Positions 14,101 to 27,870 of a stretch of DNA of 64,000 nucleotides are shown piece after piece. The notes under the pieces are model-generated. The model searched no databases. It was not told the origin of the DNA and worked only from the letters and a program-made list of their open reading frames with translations. Each line of letters starts with the position of its first letter. The first letter of the stretch is position 1. The translations under genes were made by a program, and so were the position numbers. Origin of the DNA: Stichopus chloronotus (lineage: Eukaryota; Echinodermata; Holothuroidea; Aspidochirotida; Stichopodidae); assembly GCA_021234535.1 (NCBI GenBank), contig CM037833.1, positions 19,288,433 through 19,352,432 of the forward strand, read 5' to 3'.

Positions 14101-17100
14101 AAAATACACCATACTTACGTTATCGTAAAAATACGTGTAAAACTGTACTTGTTTGGACTTTACTTTCTTGAAGTAACTTTGAGTAAATGTTTTCTTCATG
14201 TATTTACAACACTCGTAGAAAAAGGACAGTACCCCTAGCAAGATTCGAAGGCAGATCCCGTCTACTAATAGAACGAATGATACGCAAGCACAGCCCTTAA
14301 CGGTTTGTATAGCATGTATAAATTTGTAAAGAATAGTCTTTGTAAGAGAATCAACAGTTGACGTATTACCCTGCTATTTTCCTTGGGAGGAAAATTTAAT
14401 GTTACTTAATTAAATGAGAAACGTTGTCACCTAATGAAGTGTGAAAGTTAATTTCTCTTTGTTATCACATTATACTGTTTGTTGATGTACCCCGTGTAAA
14501 TGAATGAAGGTAAATGTAATATGAACAAGATTCTGAATACCTGAGACAGACGATGCTAACGTCATGTCAAAATAATAGATTTTACTCTACTATTAACAAC
14601 TTTGCGTTGAAGCAAATGAATTTTAGGAAATATTTTTCAATAAATTTGTTTTACTGTAGTTCTTGGGAGTAAGATTTTGTGGAAATGATTGGTACCACAT
14701 GTTCAGTGATCATTTGATATCATTGTAAGAAAAGTAAAGTAAAAATAACTAACTTTAAAAACAAGCAAAAATGTTAAGACCTTCAATTTAAAGAATATCT
14801 GGCAGGTACAGTAGTTACCGGTTTGTAGCATATCTGTGTAATTTTTAAACTATAACTTATTTATCGTGAAAGCATTAGTTGAGTTAATAAATAAATTGAC
14901 TTTGATTGAAAGCTAAATGTGATTACATATAGTACTTAACGGATGGATAGTCTTCAGATCATTGAAAGAAAACTTTTGTGATTCCTTTCAACATTATATT
15001 AGGTCTTCAAAATAGCACATGTGAATCAACAAACGGAAACATTACATATGATGGCTAAATTTAAAACACAACATATTAAAGTCTTCGTAAAAATACGTGC
15101 AAAATTGTACTCTTTTCGACTTTAATCTCTTGAAGTAACTTTGCCTAAATGTTCTATTCATCTATTCACAACACTTCTAGAAAAAGGACAGTATCCCTAG
15201 CGAGAGTGGAAAGCAGATCCCGCCGACTAATAAAACGAATGCTACGCAAGCACTGTCCTTAACGGTTTGTATAGCATCTATTAATTTGAAAAACATATTC
15301 TTTGTAGGAGAATCAACAGTTGGCTTGTTACCCAGTTATTTTTCTTTGGAAGAAAACTTAATGTTACTTAATCAATTAAATGAGAAACTTTGTCACCTAA
15401 TGAAGTGTGAAAGTTAATTTCCCATTGTTATCACATTATACTGTTTGTTGATGTACCCCGTGTAAATGAATAAAGGTAAATGCAATATGAACAAGATTCT
15501 GCATACCAGAAACAGACGATGCTATCTTCATGTGAAAATAAGAGACGTTATTCTACTTTTAACCACTTTGTTTTTAAGGAAATGAGATTTAGAAAATGGT
15601 TTTGAATAAATTTAATTCAATCTATCTTTTGGGACTGAGATTTTGTGGAAATAATTGTTAAAACATGTTCAGTGATTATATTTAAAACCATTGGAAGAAA
15701 AGGAAAGTAAAATAAACACACCTAATAATCAACAAAAATTATTAACACCTCCAATTGAAAGAATATTCGGTAATTACAGTACATACCGGTTTGCAGCACA
15801 TCTGTACAATTTCTAGGCTATAACTTCTTTATCGTGAAAGCATTAGTTGAGTTAATAAACAAATTGACTTTGTATGAAAGCTCAGTGTTATTACATATAA
15901 TACGTAACGGAAGGAAAGCCTTCAGATCATTGAAAGAAAACTTTTGTGATTCCTTTCAACATTATATTAGGTCTTCAAAATAGCACATGCGAATCAAGAA
16001 ACGGAAACATTACATATGATGGCTAAATTCAAAACACAACATATTAACGTCTTCGTAAAAATACGTGCAAAATTGTACTCTTTTCGACTTTACTTTCTTG
16101 AAGTAACTTTGCCTAAATGTTCTATTCATCTATTCACAACACTGGTAGAAAAATGACGGTAAACCTAGAGAGAGTGGAAAGCAGATCCCGCCGACTGATA
16201 GAACGAATGCTACGCAAGCACAGCCCTTAACGGTTTGTATAGCATCTATAAATTTGTAAAGTCTAGTCTTTGTAAGAGAATCAACGGTTGAGTTGACGTA
16301 TTACCCAGTTATTTTTCTTCGAAAGAAGATTTAATGTTACTTAATCAATTAAATGAGAACCTTTGTCAACTAATGAAGTGTGAAAGTTAATTTCACTTTG
16401 ATATCGCATGATACTGTTTGTTGATGAACCTCGTGTAAATGAATAAAGGTAAACGTAATATGAACAAGATTCTGAATACCAGAGACAGACGAAGCTAACG
16501 TCATGTCAAAATAATAGATGTTACTCTACTATTAACAACTTTGCGTTGAAGCAAATGAATTTTAGGAAATATTTTTCAATAAATTTGTTTTACTGTAGTT
16601 CTTGGGAGTAAGATTTTGTGAAAATGATTGGTACCACATGTTCAGTGATCATTTGATATCATTATAAGAAAAATAAATTAAAAATAACTAACTTTAAAAA
16701 CAAGCGAAAATGTTAAGACCTTCAATTTAAAGAATATCTAGCAGGTACAGTAGTTACCGGTTTGTAAAATATCTGTACAATTGCTAAACTATAACGTCTT
16801 CTTCGTGAAAGCTTTATTTAAGTTAATAAATAAATTGACTTTGATTGAAAGCTAAATGTGATTACATATAGTGCTTAATGGATGGATAGTCTTCATATCC
16901 TTGAAAAAAAAAGAATTCTTCCCTTTGAACATTATTTTGGGTCTTCAAAATACCACATGTGAATCAAAAAACGGGAACATTACATATGATTGCTAAATTC
17001 AAAACACAACATACTAACTTTATCGTAAAAATAATTGCAAAACTATACTTGTTTGGACTTTACTTTCTTGAAGTAACTTTGACTAAATGGTCTATTCATG

Positions 17101-19269
17101 TATTTACAACACTCGTAGAAAAAGGACAGTATCCCTAGCGAGAGTGGAAAGCAGATCCCGCCGACTAATAAAACGAATGCTACGCAAGCACAGTCCTTAA
17201 CGGTTTGTATAGCATTTGTAAATTTGAAAAACATATTCTTTGTAGGAGAATCAACAGTTGACGTGTTACCCAGTTATTTTTCTTTGGAAGAAAACTTAAT
17301 GTTACTTAATCAATTAAATTAGAAACTTTGTCAACTAATGAAGTGTGAAAGTTAATTTCCCTTTGTTATCACATTATACTGTTTGTTGATGTACCCCGTG
17401 TAAGTGAATATGCTATCTTCATGTGAAAATAAGAGACGTTATTCTACTTTTAACCACTTTGTGTTTAAGCAAATGAGATTTAGAAAATGGTTTTGAATAA
17501 ATTTAATTCAATCTATTTCTTGGGACTGAGATTTGTGGAAGTAATTGTTAAAACATGTTCAGTGATTATATTTAAAACCATTGGAAGAAAAGGAAAGTAA
17601 AATAAACACACTTAATAATCAACAAAAATTATTAACACCTCCAATTGAAAGAATATTCGGCAATTACAGTACATACCGGTTTGTAGCACATCTGTACAAT
17701 TTCTAAGCTATAACTTCTTTATCGTGAAAGCTTTAGTTGAGTTAATAAATAAATTGACTTTGTAGAAAGCTCAGTGTCATTACATATAATACATAACTGA
17801 TGGAAAGCCTTCAGACCCTGGAAAGAATAATTATAGGATTCCTTTCAACATTATAATGGGTCTTCAAAATACCACATGTGAATCAAGAAAAGTAAACTTT
17901 ATATATGATTGGTAAATTCAAAACACAACAAACTAACCTTATCGTATAAATTGGTGCAAATTTTTATTTTTTTGAACTTCACATCCTTGAAGTAACTTTG
18001 TCTAAATCTTTTATTGATCAATTAACAACACTCGTATAAAAAGGACAGTAATCCTGGAGAGAGTGGAAAGCAGATCCCGCCTACTGATGAATTGAATGTT
18101 ACACAAACAGAGCCCTTCACGGTTTGTATAGCATCTATAAATTTGTGAAGTATACTCTTTGTAGGAGAATCAACAGTTGACGTGTTACCCAGTTATTTTT
18201 CTTTGGAACAGAATTTAATGTTACTTAATCAATTAAATGAGAAACTTTGTCAACTAATGATGTGTGCAAGTTAATTTCTCTTTGTTATCACATTATACTG
18301 TTTGTTGATGTACCCCGTGTAAATGAATAAAGGTAAATTTAATATTAACAAGATTCTGCATACCAGAAACAGACGATGCTAACGTCATGTCAAAATAAGA
18401 GACGTTAATCTGCTTTTAACCACTTTGTGTTTCAGGAAATAAGATTTTGAAAATGGTTTTGAATAAATTTGTTTTCATGTATTTTTTGGGACTAGCATTT
18501 TGTGGAAATGATGTTTACCACATGTTCAGTGATCATTTGATATCATTGTAAGGAAAGCAAAGTAAAAATAACTAATTTTAAAAATAACAAAAAATGTTAG
18601 GACCTTCAATTTAAAGAATATCTACCAGGTACAGTAGTTACCGGTTTGTACCATATCTGTACAATTGCTAAACTATAACTTCTTTATCGTGAAAGCTTTA
18701 GTTATTAAGTTAATAAATAATTTGACTTTGATTGAAAGTTAAATGTGATTAGATATAATAGTTAACGGATGGTTAGCCTTCATATCCTTGAAAAAAAGAA
18801 AATTCTTTCCTTTAAACATTATATTGTGTCTTCAAAATACCACATGTGAATCAAGAAACGGAAACATAACATCTGATTCCTGAATTCAAAACACAACATA
18901 CTAACTTTATCGTAAAAATAATTGCAAAACTGTACTTGTTTGGACTTGACTTTCTTGAAGTAACTTTGACAAAACTTTCTATTCGTCTATTTACAACACT
19001 CGTAGAAAAAGGACAGTAAACCTAGCGAGAGTGAAAGGCAGATCCCGCCCACTGATAAAACGAATGCTACGCAAGCACAGTCCTTAACGGTTTGTATAAC
19101 ATCTATCAATTTGTAAAATATAATCTTTGTAGGAGAATCAACAGTTGGCTTGTTACCCATTTGTTTTTTTTGGAAGAAAACGTAATGTTACTTAATCAAT
19201 GAAATGATATACTTTGTCAACTAGTGGAGTTAAAGTTAATTTCACTTTGATATCACATTATACTGTTTG

Positions 19270-21240
19270 TTGATGAACCCCGTGTAAATGAATAAAGGTA
19301 AATGTAATATGAACAAGATTCTGCATACCAGAGACAGACGATTTTAACGTCATGTCAAAATGTTACATGTCACTCTACTTTGAACAACTTGTGTCTAAGC
19401 AAATGAGATTTAGTAAAATTGTGTTGAATAAATTTGTTTTAATGTAGTTGTGGGGACTAATATTTTGTGGAAATGATTGGTACCACATGTTCAGTGATCA
19501 TTTGATATCATTGTAAGAAAAATAAAGTAAAAATAACTAACTTTAAAAACAACAAAAAATGTTAAGACCTTCAATTTAAAGAATATCTGGCAGGTACAGT
19601 AGTTACCGGTTTGTATCATATCTGTGTAATTTCTAAACTATAACTTCATCGTGAAAGCGTTAGTTATTAAGTTAATAAATAAATTGACTTTGATTGAAAG
19701 CTAAATGTGATTACATATAGTACGTAACGGACGGATAGTCTTCATATCCTTGAAAAAAAATCTTTCCTTTGAACATTATATTGTGTCTTCAAAATACCAC
19801 ATGTGAATCAAGAAACGCAAACTTTATAAATGATTGCTAAATTCAAAATACAACATATTTACCTTACCGTAAAAATACGTGCAAAACTGTACTTGTTTGG
19901 ACTTTACTTTCTTGAAGTAACTTTGACTAAATGTTTTATTCATGTATTTACAACACTCGTAGAAAAAGGACAGTCCCCCTAGCGAGAGTGGAAGGCAGAT
20001 CCCGCCCACTGATAAAACGAATCCTACGCAAGCACAGTCCTTAACGGTTTGTATAGCATCTATAAATTTGTAAAGTATAGTCTTTGTTAGAGAATCAATA
20101 GTTGACGTGTTACCCAGTTATTTTTTTCCGGAAGAGAATTTAATGTTACTTAATCAATTAAATCAGAAACTTTGTCAACTAATGAAGTGTGAAAGTTAAT
20201 ATCTCTTTGTTATCACATTACACTGTTTGTTGATGTACCCCGTGTAAATGAATAAAGGTAAATGTAATATTAACAAGATTCTGCATACCAGAGACAGACG
20301 ATTTTAACGTCATGTCAAAATGTTACATGTCACTCTACTTTGAACAACTTGTGTCTAAGCAAATGAGATTTAGTAAAATTGTGTTGAATAAATTTGTTTT
20401 AATGTAGTTGTGGGGACTAATATTTTGTGGAAATGATTGGTACCACATGTTCAGTGATCATTTGATATCATTGTAAGAAAAATAAAGTAAAAATAACTAA
20501 CTTTAAAAACAACAAAAAATGTTAAGACCTTCAATTTAAAGAATATCTGGCAGGTACAGTAGTTACCGGTTTGTATCATATCTGTGTAATTTCTAAACTA
20601 TAACTTCATCGTGAAAGCGTTAGTTATTAAGTTAATAAATAAATTGACTTTGATTGAAAGCTAAATGTGATTACATATAGTACGTAACGGACGGATAGTC
20701 TTCATATCCTTGAAAAAAAATCTTTCCTTTGAACATTATATTGTGTCTTCAAAATACCACATGTGAATCAAGAAACGCAAACTTTATAAATGATTGCTAA
20801 ATTCAAAATACAACATATTTACCTTACCGTAAAAATACATGCAAAACTGTACTTGTTTGGACTTTACTTTCTTGAAGTAACTTTGACTAAATGTTTTATT
20901 CATGTATTTACAACACTCGTAGAAAAAGGACAGTCCCCCTAGCGAGAGTGGAAGGCAGATCCCGCCCACTGATAAAACGAATCCTACGCAAGCACAGTCC
21001 TTAACGGTTTGTATAGCATCTATAAATTTGTAAAGTATAGTCTTTGTTAGAGAATCAATAGTTGACGTGTTACCCAGTTATTTTTTTCCGGAAGAGAATT
21101 TAATGTTACTTAATCAATTAAATCAGAAACTTTGTCAACTAATGAAGTGTGAAAGTTAATATCTCTTTGTTATCACATTACACTGTTTGTTGATGTACCC
21201 CGTGTAAATGAATAAAGGTAAATGTAATATTAACAAGATT
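19270..21240. repeat. Near-identical 960-bp satellite doublet
   Basis: Sequence from about 19321 reappears at a 960-bp offset from 20281 with only isolated differences, such as one base near 19878/20838. This subtype carries an unusual CATGTCAAAATGTTACATGTCAC segment absent from most other units, so it is a recently duplicated, more diverged subfamily at the array edge. Confidence 0.85.
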
Positions 21241-21879
21241 CTGAATACCAGAGACAGACGATGCTAACGTCATGTCAAAATAAGAGATGTTATTCTACTA
21301 TTAACCACTTTGTGTTTGTGCAAATGAGATTGAGAAAATATTTTTGAATAAATTTGTTTTAATGTATTTCTTGGGAGGGAATAAACATTACATATGATTG
21401 CTAAATTTAAAACACAACATACTAAAGTTATCGTAAAAATAATTGCAAAACTGTACTTGTTTGGACTATACTTTCTTGAAGTAACTTTGACTAAATGTTC
21501 TTTTCATGTATTTACAACACTCGTAGGAAAAGGGCAGTAAACCTAGCGAGAGTGGAAGGCAGAGCCCGCCGACTGATAAACGAATGCAACGCAAGCACAG
21601 TCCTTAACGGTTTGTATAACATCTATAAATTTGTAAAGTGGTGTCTTTGTTGGAGAATCAACATTTGACGTGTTACCCAGTTATTTTTCTTTGGAAGAAA
21701 ACTTAATGTTACTTAATCAATTAAATGAGAAACTTTGTCAACTAATGAAGTGTGAAAGTTAATTTCCCTTTGTTATCACATTATACTGTTTGTTGATGTA
21801 CCCCGTGTAAATGAATGAAGGTAAATGTAATATGAACAAGATTCTGAATACCAGAGACAGACGATGCTAACGTCATGTC

Positions 21880-22345
21880 AAAACAAAATATGTATGTTTA
21901 ACGCTATATCTGGTATCAGCGAATGATTTGTTTAGTGATTGTATTTATGTCATTGGTAAGTAGGAAAATAAAATGTACAAACTTGTAAAAGACATTCACA
22001 TCGTCAACATTAAGAATACTGGATGTATACAAGATTGTATTACATCTATAAGTTCGAAACTATCATATACTTTTCTAATACAAGACTAGCTAAATTAATA
22101 AGTGATCTGAGTTTGATTGAGAACTAAATGTTATGAGTTTAATAAAAGAAATAGGCAGTTGACTTATGAACGGTGCAATTTAATTCAATTTTGTTGTCTC
22201 AAGACTCTATCTGTTCGATTTCTACCCTGTGAATCACTAAATGTAATGTCCACATAGTTCTTGATATAAGTGAAAGATAGTACGAACTTTATTTTAAAAT
22301 TGAACATGTTGTTGTGCATTTCTTGCTACTGTAATTTTGTGGAAA
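21880..22345. repeat. Diverged satellite unit at the array edge (left of the LINE)
   Basis: After about 21880 the regular satellite gives way to a much more diverged sequence that still follows the monomer order. It has a TTAGTGATTGTATTTATGTCATTG-like block, a TTTGATTGAGAACTAAATG-like block, and ends with TTTTGTGGAAATGATTG, which in intact units precedes GTACCACATGTTCAG. I read it as an old, decayed monomer at the array boundary. No gene is visible. Confidence 0.6.
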
Positions 22346-22928
22346 TGATTGTAACTTAAACTACAATGCCCGTCCAGACCTTAGTATTTGCGTGGATGGT
22401 CTTTTCGAGTCTATCTTTGTGGAGGTCTATACTCGATAGTCTCCTGTTATAGTAGGAACTATTTATTGTCCAGTTGGTATTAAGGACTATGTCTTAGACA
22501 TCATTTCTACTATACTTGACTCTCTGGATAACGAAAGGAAGACTTGTTTCCTCATGGGCGATTTCAATTGTAATCTTCTTAGTCAGGCCGATAACCGTTG
22601 TACCCAATTTGTCTTATCGTCCAATTCATAGTATACCCACTAGAGTTACTTCACACTCTGCCTCACTGCTTGATTTAATTTTCACGAATATTTTATGTTT
22701 AAATTCTGCTTCCGGTGTAGTAGTTGATGACATTTCTGATCATTTTCCAGTTTTCATTCTTGCTGATTTAGGTGTTGCTATGTTGAGAGAAAATTCAATC
22801 TTTTTGAAAGAGATATCAACCCTCTTAGCCTTGACCAATTACGCTCCGCAGTTCAAAACGAATCCTAGGCAGATGTCTATAATTCTTCTGATGTTGATAG
22901 CGCCTTCGATAATTTCAATAAGTTATTC

Positions 22929-24000
22929 TTGAATCATTTAAATAATTGTCTTCCTCGGTTAGCCCATACCAAAAAGTGTACTAACCGAAATTCGAAGAAC
23001 TGGATCAACCCAGCCATACTGAACTCTTGTAAAACAAAGAATCGTTTATTCAAAAGGTACCTCCGTAGTCGGTCTGCTGCTGCTTTGAACGAGTATAAAC
23101 GATTTCAAAATCGTCTTACTTCTGTCATCAGACGGGCTAAGAAATTTTACTACTCTACTTTGTTCAGCAATACCACACACGACACGAAATCTACATGGCG
23201 CTCAATTAATACCCTGTTGTATGGTCGAGGTACTGATTTTACTCCTGATAAATTAAATCATCATGGAGCAAGTGTTTCGAATCCTTTCAATGTTGCAAAT
23301 ATCTTTAATGATTATTCTACTGCCATTGGTCCTGCCAGACAGGGATTCTCCCCTCACACTGTAGTTATAAGTCCTATCTGTCCCATCGGGTTGTCGACTC
23401 TCTATTCATTAGTCCAGTATCATGCGAGGAGGTGTAAAATATAATATTTTTTCTTAAAAATTCTGCCGCTGGTTTTGATGGAATTTCTTCTATGATCCTC
23501 AAAAATGTGGCTCATTCCCTGTGCACCCTACTAACCTACCTTTTCAATCTTTCGTTAGAGAAGGGTATTGTTCCTAGTCCTCTCAAAATTGCACGTGTTG
23601 TTCCTGTTTTCAAATCTGGTGATAAAGATTCGGTTAATAATTACAGACCTATTTCAATTTTACCATGTCTCTCCAAAGTACTCGAAAAACTTACGTTTAC
23701 CCGATTATATTCTTTTTTTGTTAAGCAAAATCAATTGCATGAATACCAATTTGGGTTCCTTCCTGGGCGTTCGACCTCGCATGCTATTTTACACTTCACT
23801 AATAAAGTAACAGATGCCTTCGAAAAAAAAAAACATCAGTATGCATCAGGTATTTTCTTGGACCTGTCTGAGGCTTTTGATACATTGACCATAGAATCTT
23901 ACTCAGTAAACTTGAACATTACGGTATTAGGGGTACAGCACTGGATTGGTTTAAACGTTATGTTACTGATCGTTACCAATATGTTGGCATTAACAATGTA
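22929..24000 (+). pseudogene. LINE reverse transcriptase fragment (fingers and palm)
   Basis: The longest open pieces are 22929-23444 (endonuclease-RT linker, basic, rich in Arg and Lys) and 23492-24001 (RT domain). They are in different frames with a break near 23445-23490. The second piece carries the RT finger and palm motifs, including the FLDLSEAFDT box with the first catalytic Asp. The true frame is lost soon after this box: the expected continuation with a conserved His is disrupted. This is a decayed part of the surrounding element, not a host gene. Confidence 0.85.
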
Positions 24001-24027
24001 AATTCTATACGTAAGCGTATTACTTGT

Positions 24028-25118
24028 GGTGTTCCTCAGGGATCTATTCTAGGTCTTTGTTGTTTATTATTTATATTAATGATCTCCACAGGGCTAGTAA
24101 TAAATTGCATGTAATTTCTTATGCTGACGATACCAATCTTTTTTTATTCCAGTAATGACCTCAGTTGTCTACTAAATGTAATACAATATGAATTTATCTA
24201 TGTTCACAACTGGTTTTGCGCAAACAAGCTATCTCTCAATGTAAAGAAAACCAATTTTGTTATTTTTACCTCACCTTCTAAGCAACTTAATCAGTGTGTA
24301 AACAACATACAACTTTGTGGTAGTAACATACAGCGTTCAAATGTTACTAAGTTCCTTGGTGTGTTTGTTGATTCTCATCTCACCTGGACTGATCATATCC
24401 AGTATATTAGCACGAAAGTTTCAAAAGGTGTGGGGATACTAAACAGATTTCGACAACTTCTTCCTAGGAAAATTTTGGTATCCCTGTATAATACCCTTAT
24501 ACTCCCTTATCTCACTTATTGTGATATCATTTGGGGGAGCACGTATGCTACCAGAATTAAACCTCTCTTTATTTTTCAGAAAGGGCTATCAGATGTATAT
24601 GCAACGTAGACTATCGTCATCATACTGCACCTCTTTTTGCTAGTCGTAATCTTCTTAATATTTATGATTGAAATCGGTATCATATCGGGTTGTTTATTTT
24701 TGACTGGCTACATAACAGAACCCCGTCAATATTTAGTGCTCATTTTCAGTTTCGTGATAGCAATTACCCTTATCCTAGTCGTGCTTCAAATCAGTTTATC
24801 ACTCCCCTTTGTAGGCTTAGGTCATCTCAATTTGGTCTTCGATTTGTAGGTGCAAAACTTTGGACTTCTCTCCCCTTGGAAGTTACAAACTGTAAAACAC
24901 CATATGCATTTAAAAAGCAGCTTAAAGTTCATTTCATTGCAAATTACCTTGGAACTTCCGTCTTTTTTGCATTTCTGTTCTCTTTTCTTGTTGTTTTTTG
25001 TGCTTTTCTTTCGTTGTCTTGTATTTTCTGTCTGTCTTTAAGGGGTGTCAACACCCACAAGCTCCTAGGAGCTTTCAGTTGCCACTCCTCAGTCTCTTAC
25101 CTTTTTTTTGTTAAGTAA
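24028..25118 (+). pseudogene. LINE reverse transcriptase C-terminal fragment
   Basis: It contains GVPQGS and YADDT (the catalytic Asp pair), then a frame change near 24150. The thumb and connection region at 24150-24609 has WFCANKLSLN and KFLGVFVDSHLTW, typical of this LINE group. A further frame change near 24610 leads to the C-terminal tail, which ends about 25000. At least two frameshifts separate the pieces. Confidence 0.85.
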
Positions 25119-25247
25119 AGTAATTATTTTATGAAGTGTCTAAGCATGATGATCCTTATATACTGTAATTTCGTTACTTTTCCCACTCTCAGAATATTGT
25201 TATGTCTAATATTATAGTAAGAGATTGGAATAAAGTCATACTGAACT

Positions 25248-25510
25248 GAACAAATGTTCAGTGATTGTGAAAATAACTTTAATTTTGTTTTCTTTCACAT
25301 TATACTGTGTGTTCGACTTACAACATGTGAATCCAAAAATGAAAATTTGACATACGGTTCTTGATATTCGAAACGGAATATAGTAAAAGTATCTCAAAAT
25401 TAAGTGGGAAGCTGTACTTCTTGGAATTGTACTCTTGCGGATATAATTGTTACTAAATGTTCAATTATTCTATTTACAATACTCGTAAAAAAGGAGAGTA
25501 AAATCAACGA
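25248..25510. repeat. Diverged satellite remnant right of the LINE
   Basis: Immediately after the LINE tail the sequence reads ATGTTCAGTGATTG and then passes through blocks matching the satellite order: TATACTGTGTGTTCGAC, ACATGTGAATCCAAAAATG, a TTGCTAAATTC-like block and a CAATACTCGTAAAAAAGGAGAGTA-like block. This is the other side of the monomer interrupted by the LINE. Similarity fades after about 25510. Confidence 0.65.
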
Positions 25511-27870
25511 AGTCGCGCGAAATCACTTGAAAAGTTAAAACGGCCTTGTGTTCCTAATATTTGTTGGATGTCATGTGTAAATCGTGTATTATTGATAGAC
25601 ATTATAAAGAAAATAAATGAGAAATCTCTTTAAACCTACATGCTGCGTAATTTAATTTTTTTTTTGTTTACTTGTGACATCAACTTGCATCTGATCAAAG
25701 GTGAAAGGTATATATATATATATATTAATATAGCGTAAGGAAGCAATATACATTAAAATGATAACAAAAACTTGATATAACGCTCTAAGTTTTTATTTTT
25801 TCTAAATGTGGACTAAATTTGTGGGGAAGTTTACTTTTAGTGTTTTTTTTTTTTACGAATGGAACACTTTCCATGTCAAAAAAGATACAGTGCATGTGGG
25901 ATCCTTAATATACTATGTGACCCTTTACCCACGGCAAATGTGTGCATACGTGTTCTCTTCTTTACATTTTGGTTTGCAGTACTTTACCACAAACATACAT
26001 GATGAAAGCATATAAAATACATGGTGTATCTATCTAAGGATAACAGACGTTGTTTCTTATAGTGAAATGTAAAATGTAGGATTGAAAGTTCATGAGGAAA
26101 GTTATAAACAATCGTTGATATTTCCATTTATTTGTAGAATGAAGGCAATCGAAAGACAAGTACGCCATGGCCTTCGAGGTTTGTTTCTTTTCATCTTAAT
26201 ACTACGTTTCTTTCGAAACAATCAGTTAGTGAAAAATGTATGCACACTTTCCTAATTCTTTCATTTTTACCAGTTGATTTGCGTAACTGATACTCCATAA
26301 TTGATTCCTTATCCTTTACCTTATCTTTTTGTTATGTTTTCTAATAAAACACCATAAGGTAATTTTAAGCTGAACGTTGTTTCTTAAGAAAAGGCTAACC
26401 ATCCAGTAAATTATTTACTGACAAGGAAGCTTTGGATGGTTTATTTTCATTCCATTGTGTTCTTCGCATACATTCGGAATCTGATTTGAAGAGGATTGCT
26501 GTCTTACCTAATCCGGATGGCTTGCGTACATGCTAGACTTCAGCATTTCATATAGCGTGAGAAATATTTGTTGAGCACTTACAGATTCGTTTACCTCTGA
26601 TTCCACTCACTAGGTAAAATTCAAAACTTTTTAAATGAGAAATGATCGTTAGGGAGATGTTCGCAAGAAGTTAACGAAAAAAAGAAAAGAAGGAAAGCAA
26701 GAGATTTTTTTCTCTTTGGGGGACGGGGTAGATTGTGAGACTCTGGAAATGAGGTGAAACTCTTTGACGAACTAATAAAAAGACAAATTACATGACTAAC
26801 ACGGCTAATATGGAAAATAATTGAACAGTGGATGTTAGTAAATCATAGCAGTTGACCAAAGATCGTTCTTGCGATTAGCTTACATACGGTTTACAATAGT
26901 AGGCCTTAGCGTCACTTGAAGCTACTACAAATGCACTGCTATTTGTAGTGAAATTAGCCCTCCTATTGTGGCACCACACTTAATTGTTTGCATTAGCTTT
27001 AGTGGGTGACAGGAATGGTAGAAAGCGAAACAAATAACGTGATATCAAGAATTGCCGATAGAAATAACTTATCTAAAAATAAGAGATAAAAAATGTTGCT
27101 ATTCATTTTGATCCTGTAATTTTTCTTGACAAGAACACTAAATACTCCTACACCAATTAAAGTATATTACAAAATTATATTACTTTTAACCAAGGCAAAA
27201 TTCAACAGAATATTGGTACAAGAGGGCAGTCATACCTTATTTCTTTAAGTTAAATAGTGGCATTTCGTTGTTACTTGTTTCAAACTAGCCTAATTGTCAT
27301 TATGAATCGTTAGCATCAAGTCTACGAAAAAGACAAACACATGTTTAAACTAACAGATCTGAATGCCTATGTACTTAACTGTATACATATAAAAATAATC
27401 AAATGTAGAACTTGTGTTGTACCCATGCATAGTTTCAATAACAATTAATGCAGGTTTTTGTAAAACAGAGAAAAATAAAGTGAAGGTTAAAATTAGTACC
27501 AGTAAACGCTCTCTTCTGGAGCTTGGGCTGTTGCAATAAGAATCTTTTACGGGTACTCAGCCATTAAACACCAATGAAGACGAGCGATATACAAGCGAAA
27601 CATTGGGGGGATTGTCTTAAATTCTATTATTCATTTTCTGGATATTAGTTATTTGTTTAAGAAAGGTATATAACTATACGAATTGCAACTTAGGCCTATT
27701 AATTTGACTTGCAACGACGATGTTAAAAGGTTTTTAAAAAATAATTAACTGGCTACCATTGCTTACCTTTATCTGACTCAAGTTGTAATTTTAAATGATG
27801 CCATTACTATATTTGCCTAAAACTGCAGGATAAAAATCGTCAAAGACCTACAGAACAAAGGGTAGACCCA
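25511..27870. other. Gene-poor intergenic stretch
   Basis: I see no convincing gene. It contains a short (TA)n run at about 25708-25727, and several AG/GT pairs that could mimic tiny exons (for example 26139-26180) without a conserved reading frame. No repeat with clear ends was found. Confidence 0.5.

Larger units (their letters stand above)
1..21880. repeat. Tandem satellite array, about 970-bp monomer
   Basis: The same unit repeats head to tail with no interruption. Using the conserved CGGAAAC start, units begin near 1, 976, 1949, 2917, 3889, 5104, 6070, 7036, 8004, 8979, 9951, 11166, 12134, 13105, 14072, 15034, 16002, 16972, 17891, 18859, 19816, 20776 and 21378. Most are 957-975 bp. Two are 1215 bp (3889, 9951), one is 919 bp (16972), and one is cut to about 600 bp (20776). 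Monomers are AT-rich, with a more GC-rich conserved core around a GCAGATCCCGCC motif. Half-unit variants are shuffled between monomers, which suggests unequal crossing-over or gene conversion. Short minus-strand open frames of 60-71 codons recur at one register in some units; I read them as chance. No tRNA-, rRNA- or histone-like sequence is visible. A centromeric or heterochromatic role is possible but not shown. Confidence 0.95.
22350..25247 (+). mobile_element. 5'-truncated, frameshifted non-LTR retrotransposon (CR1/Jockey-like LINE)
   Basis: Open segments in shifting frames encode a LINE ORF2. An APE-type endonuclease fragment has MGDFNC at 22554-22571, a SLLDLIFTN segment and SDHFPVF near 22734. 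A linker follows. The reverse transcriptase has NNYRPIS near 23636, FGFLPGRSTSHA near 23750, FLDLSEAFDT near 23854, GVPQGS near 24028 and YADDT at 24120-24134. The typical C-terminal tail (RSSQFGLRFVGAKLWTSLP) lies near 24822. Stops and frameshifts, for example after 22625 and near 24150, make it inactive. The N-terminal part and any ORF1 are missing, as is usual for truncated LINE copies. The 3' end has AATAAAG and a short ACTGAACTGAAC tail rather than poly-A. The clade is inferred from motif style. Confidence 0.9.

Noticed and set aside
1997..20969. Recurrent minus-strand open frames of 60-71 codons in satellite units (starting MFFKFT or similar)
   Set aside because: They occur at one register only because the monomer repeats. 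Many units break them with stops or indels, and there is no domain or start context. I treat them as chance frames in a satellite.
27560..27612. Second hammerhead-like sequence (TGAAGACGAGC...AGCGAAAC)
   Set aside because: It resembles Penelope terminal hammerheads, but the first core base is wrong, stem II does not pair well, and no RT or GIY-YIG sequence is adjacent.
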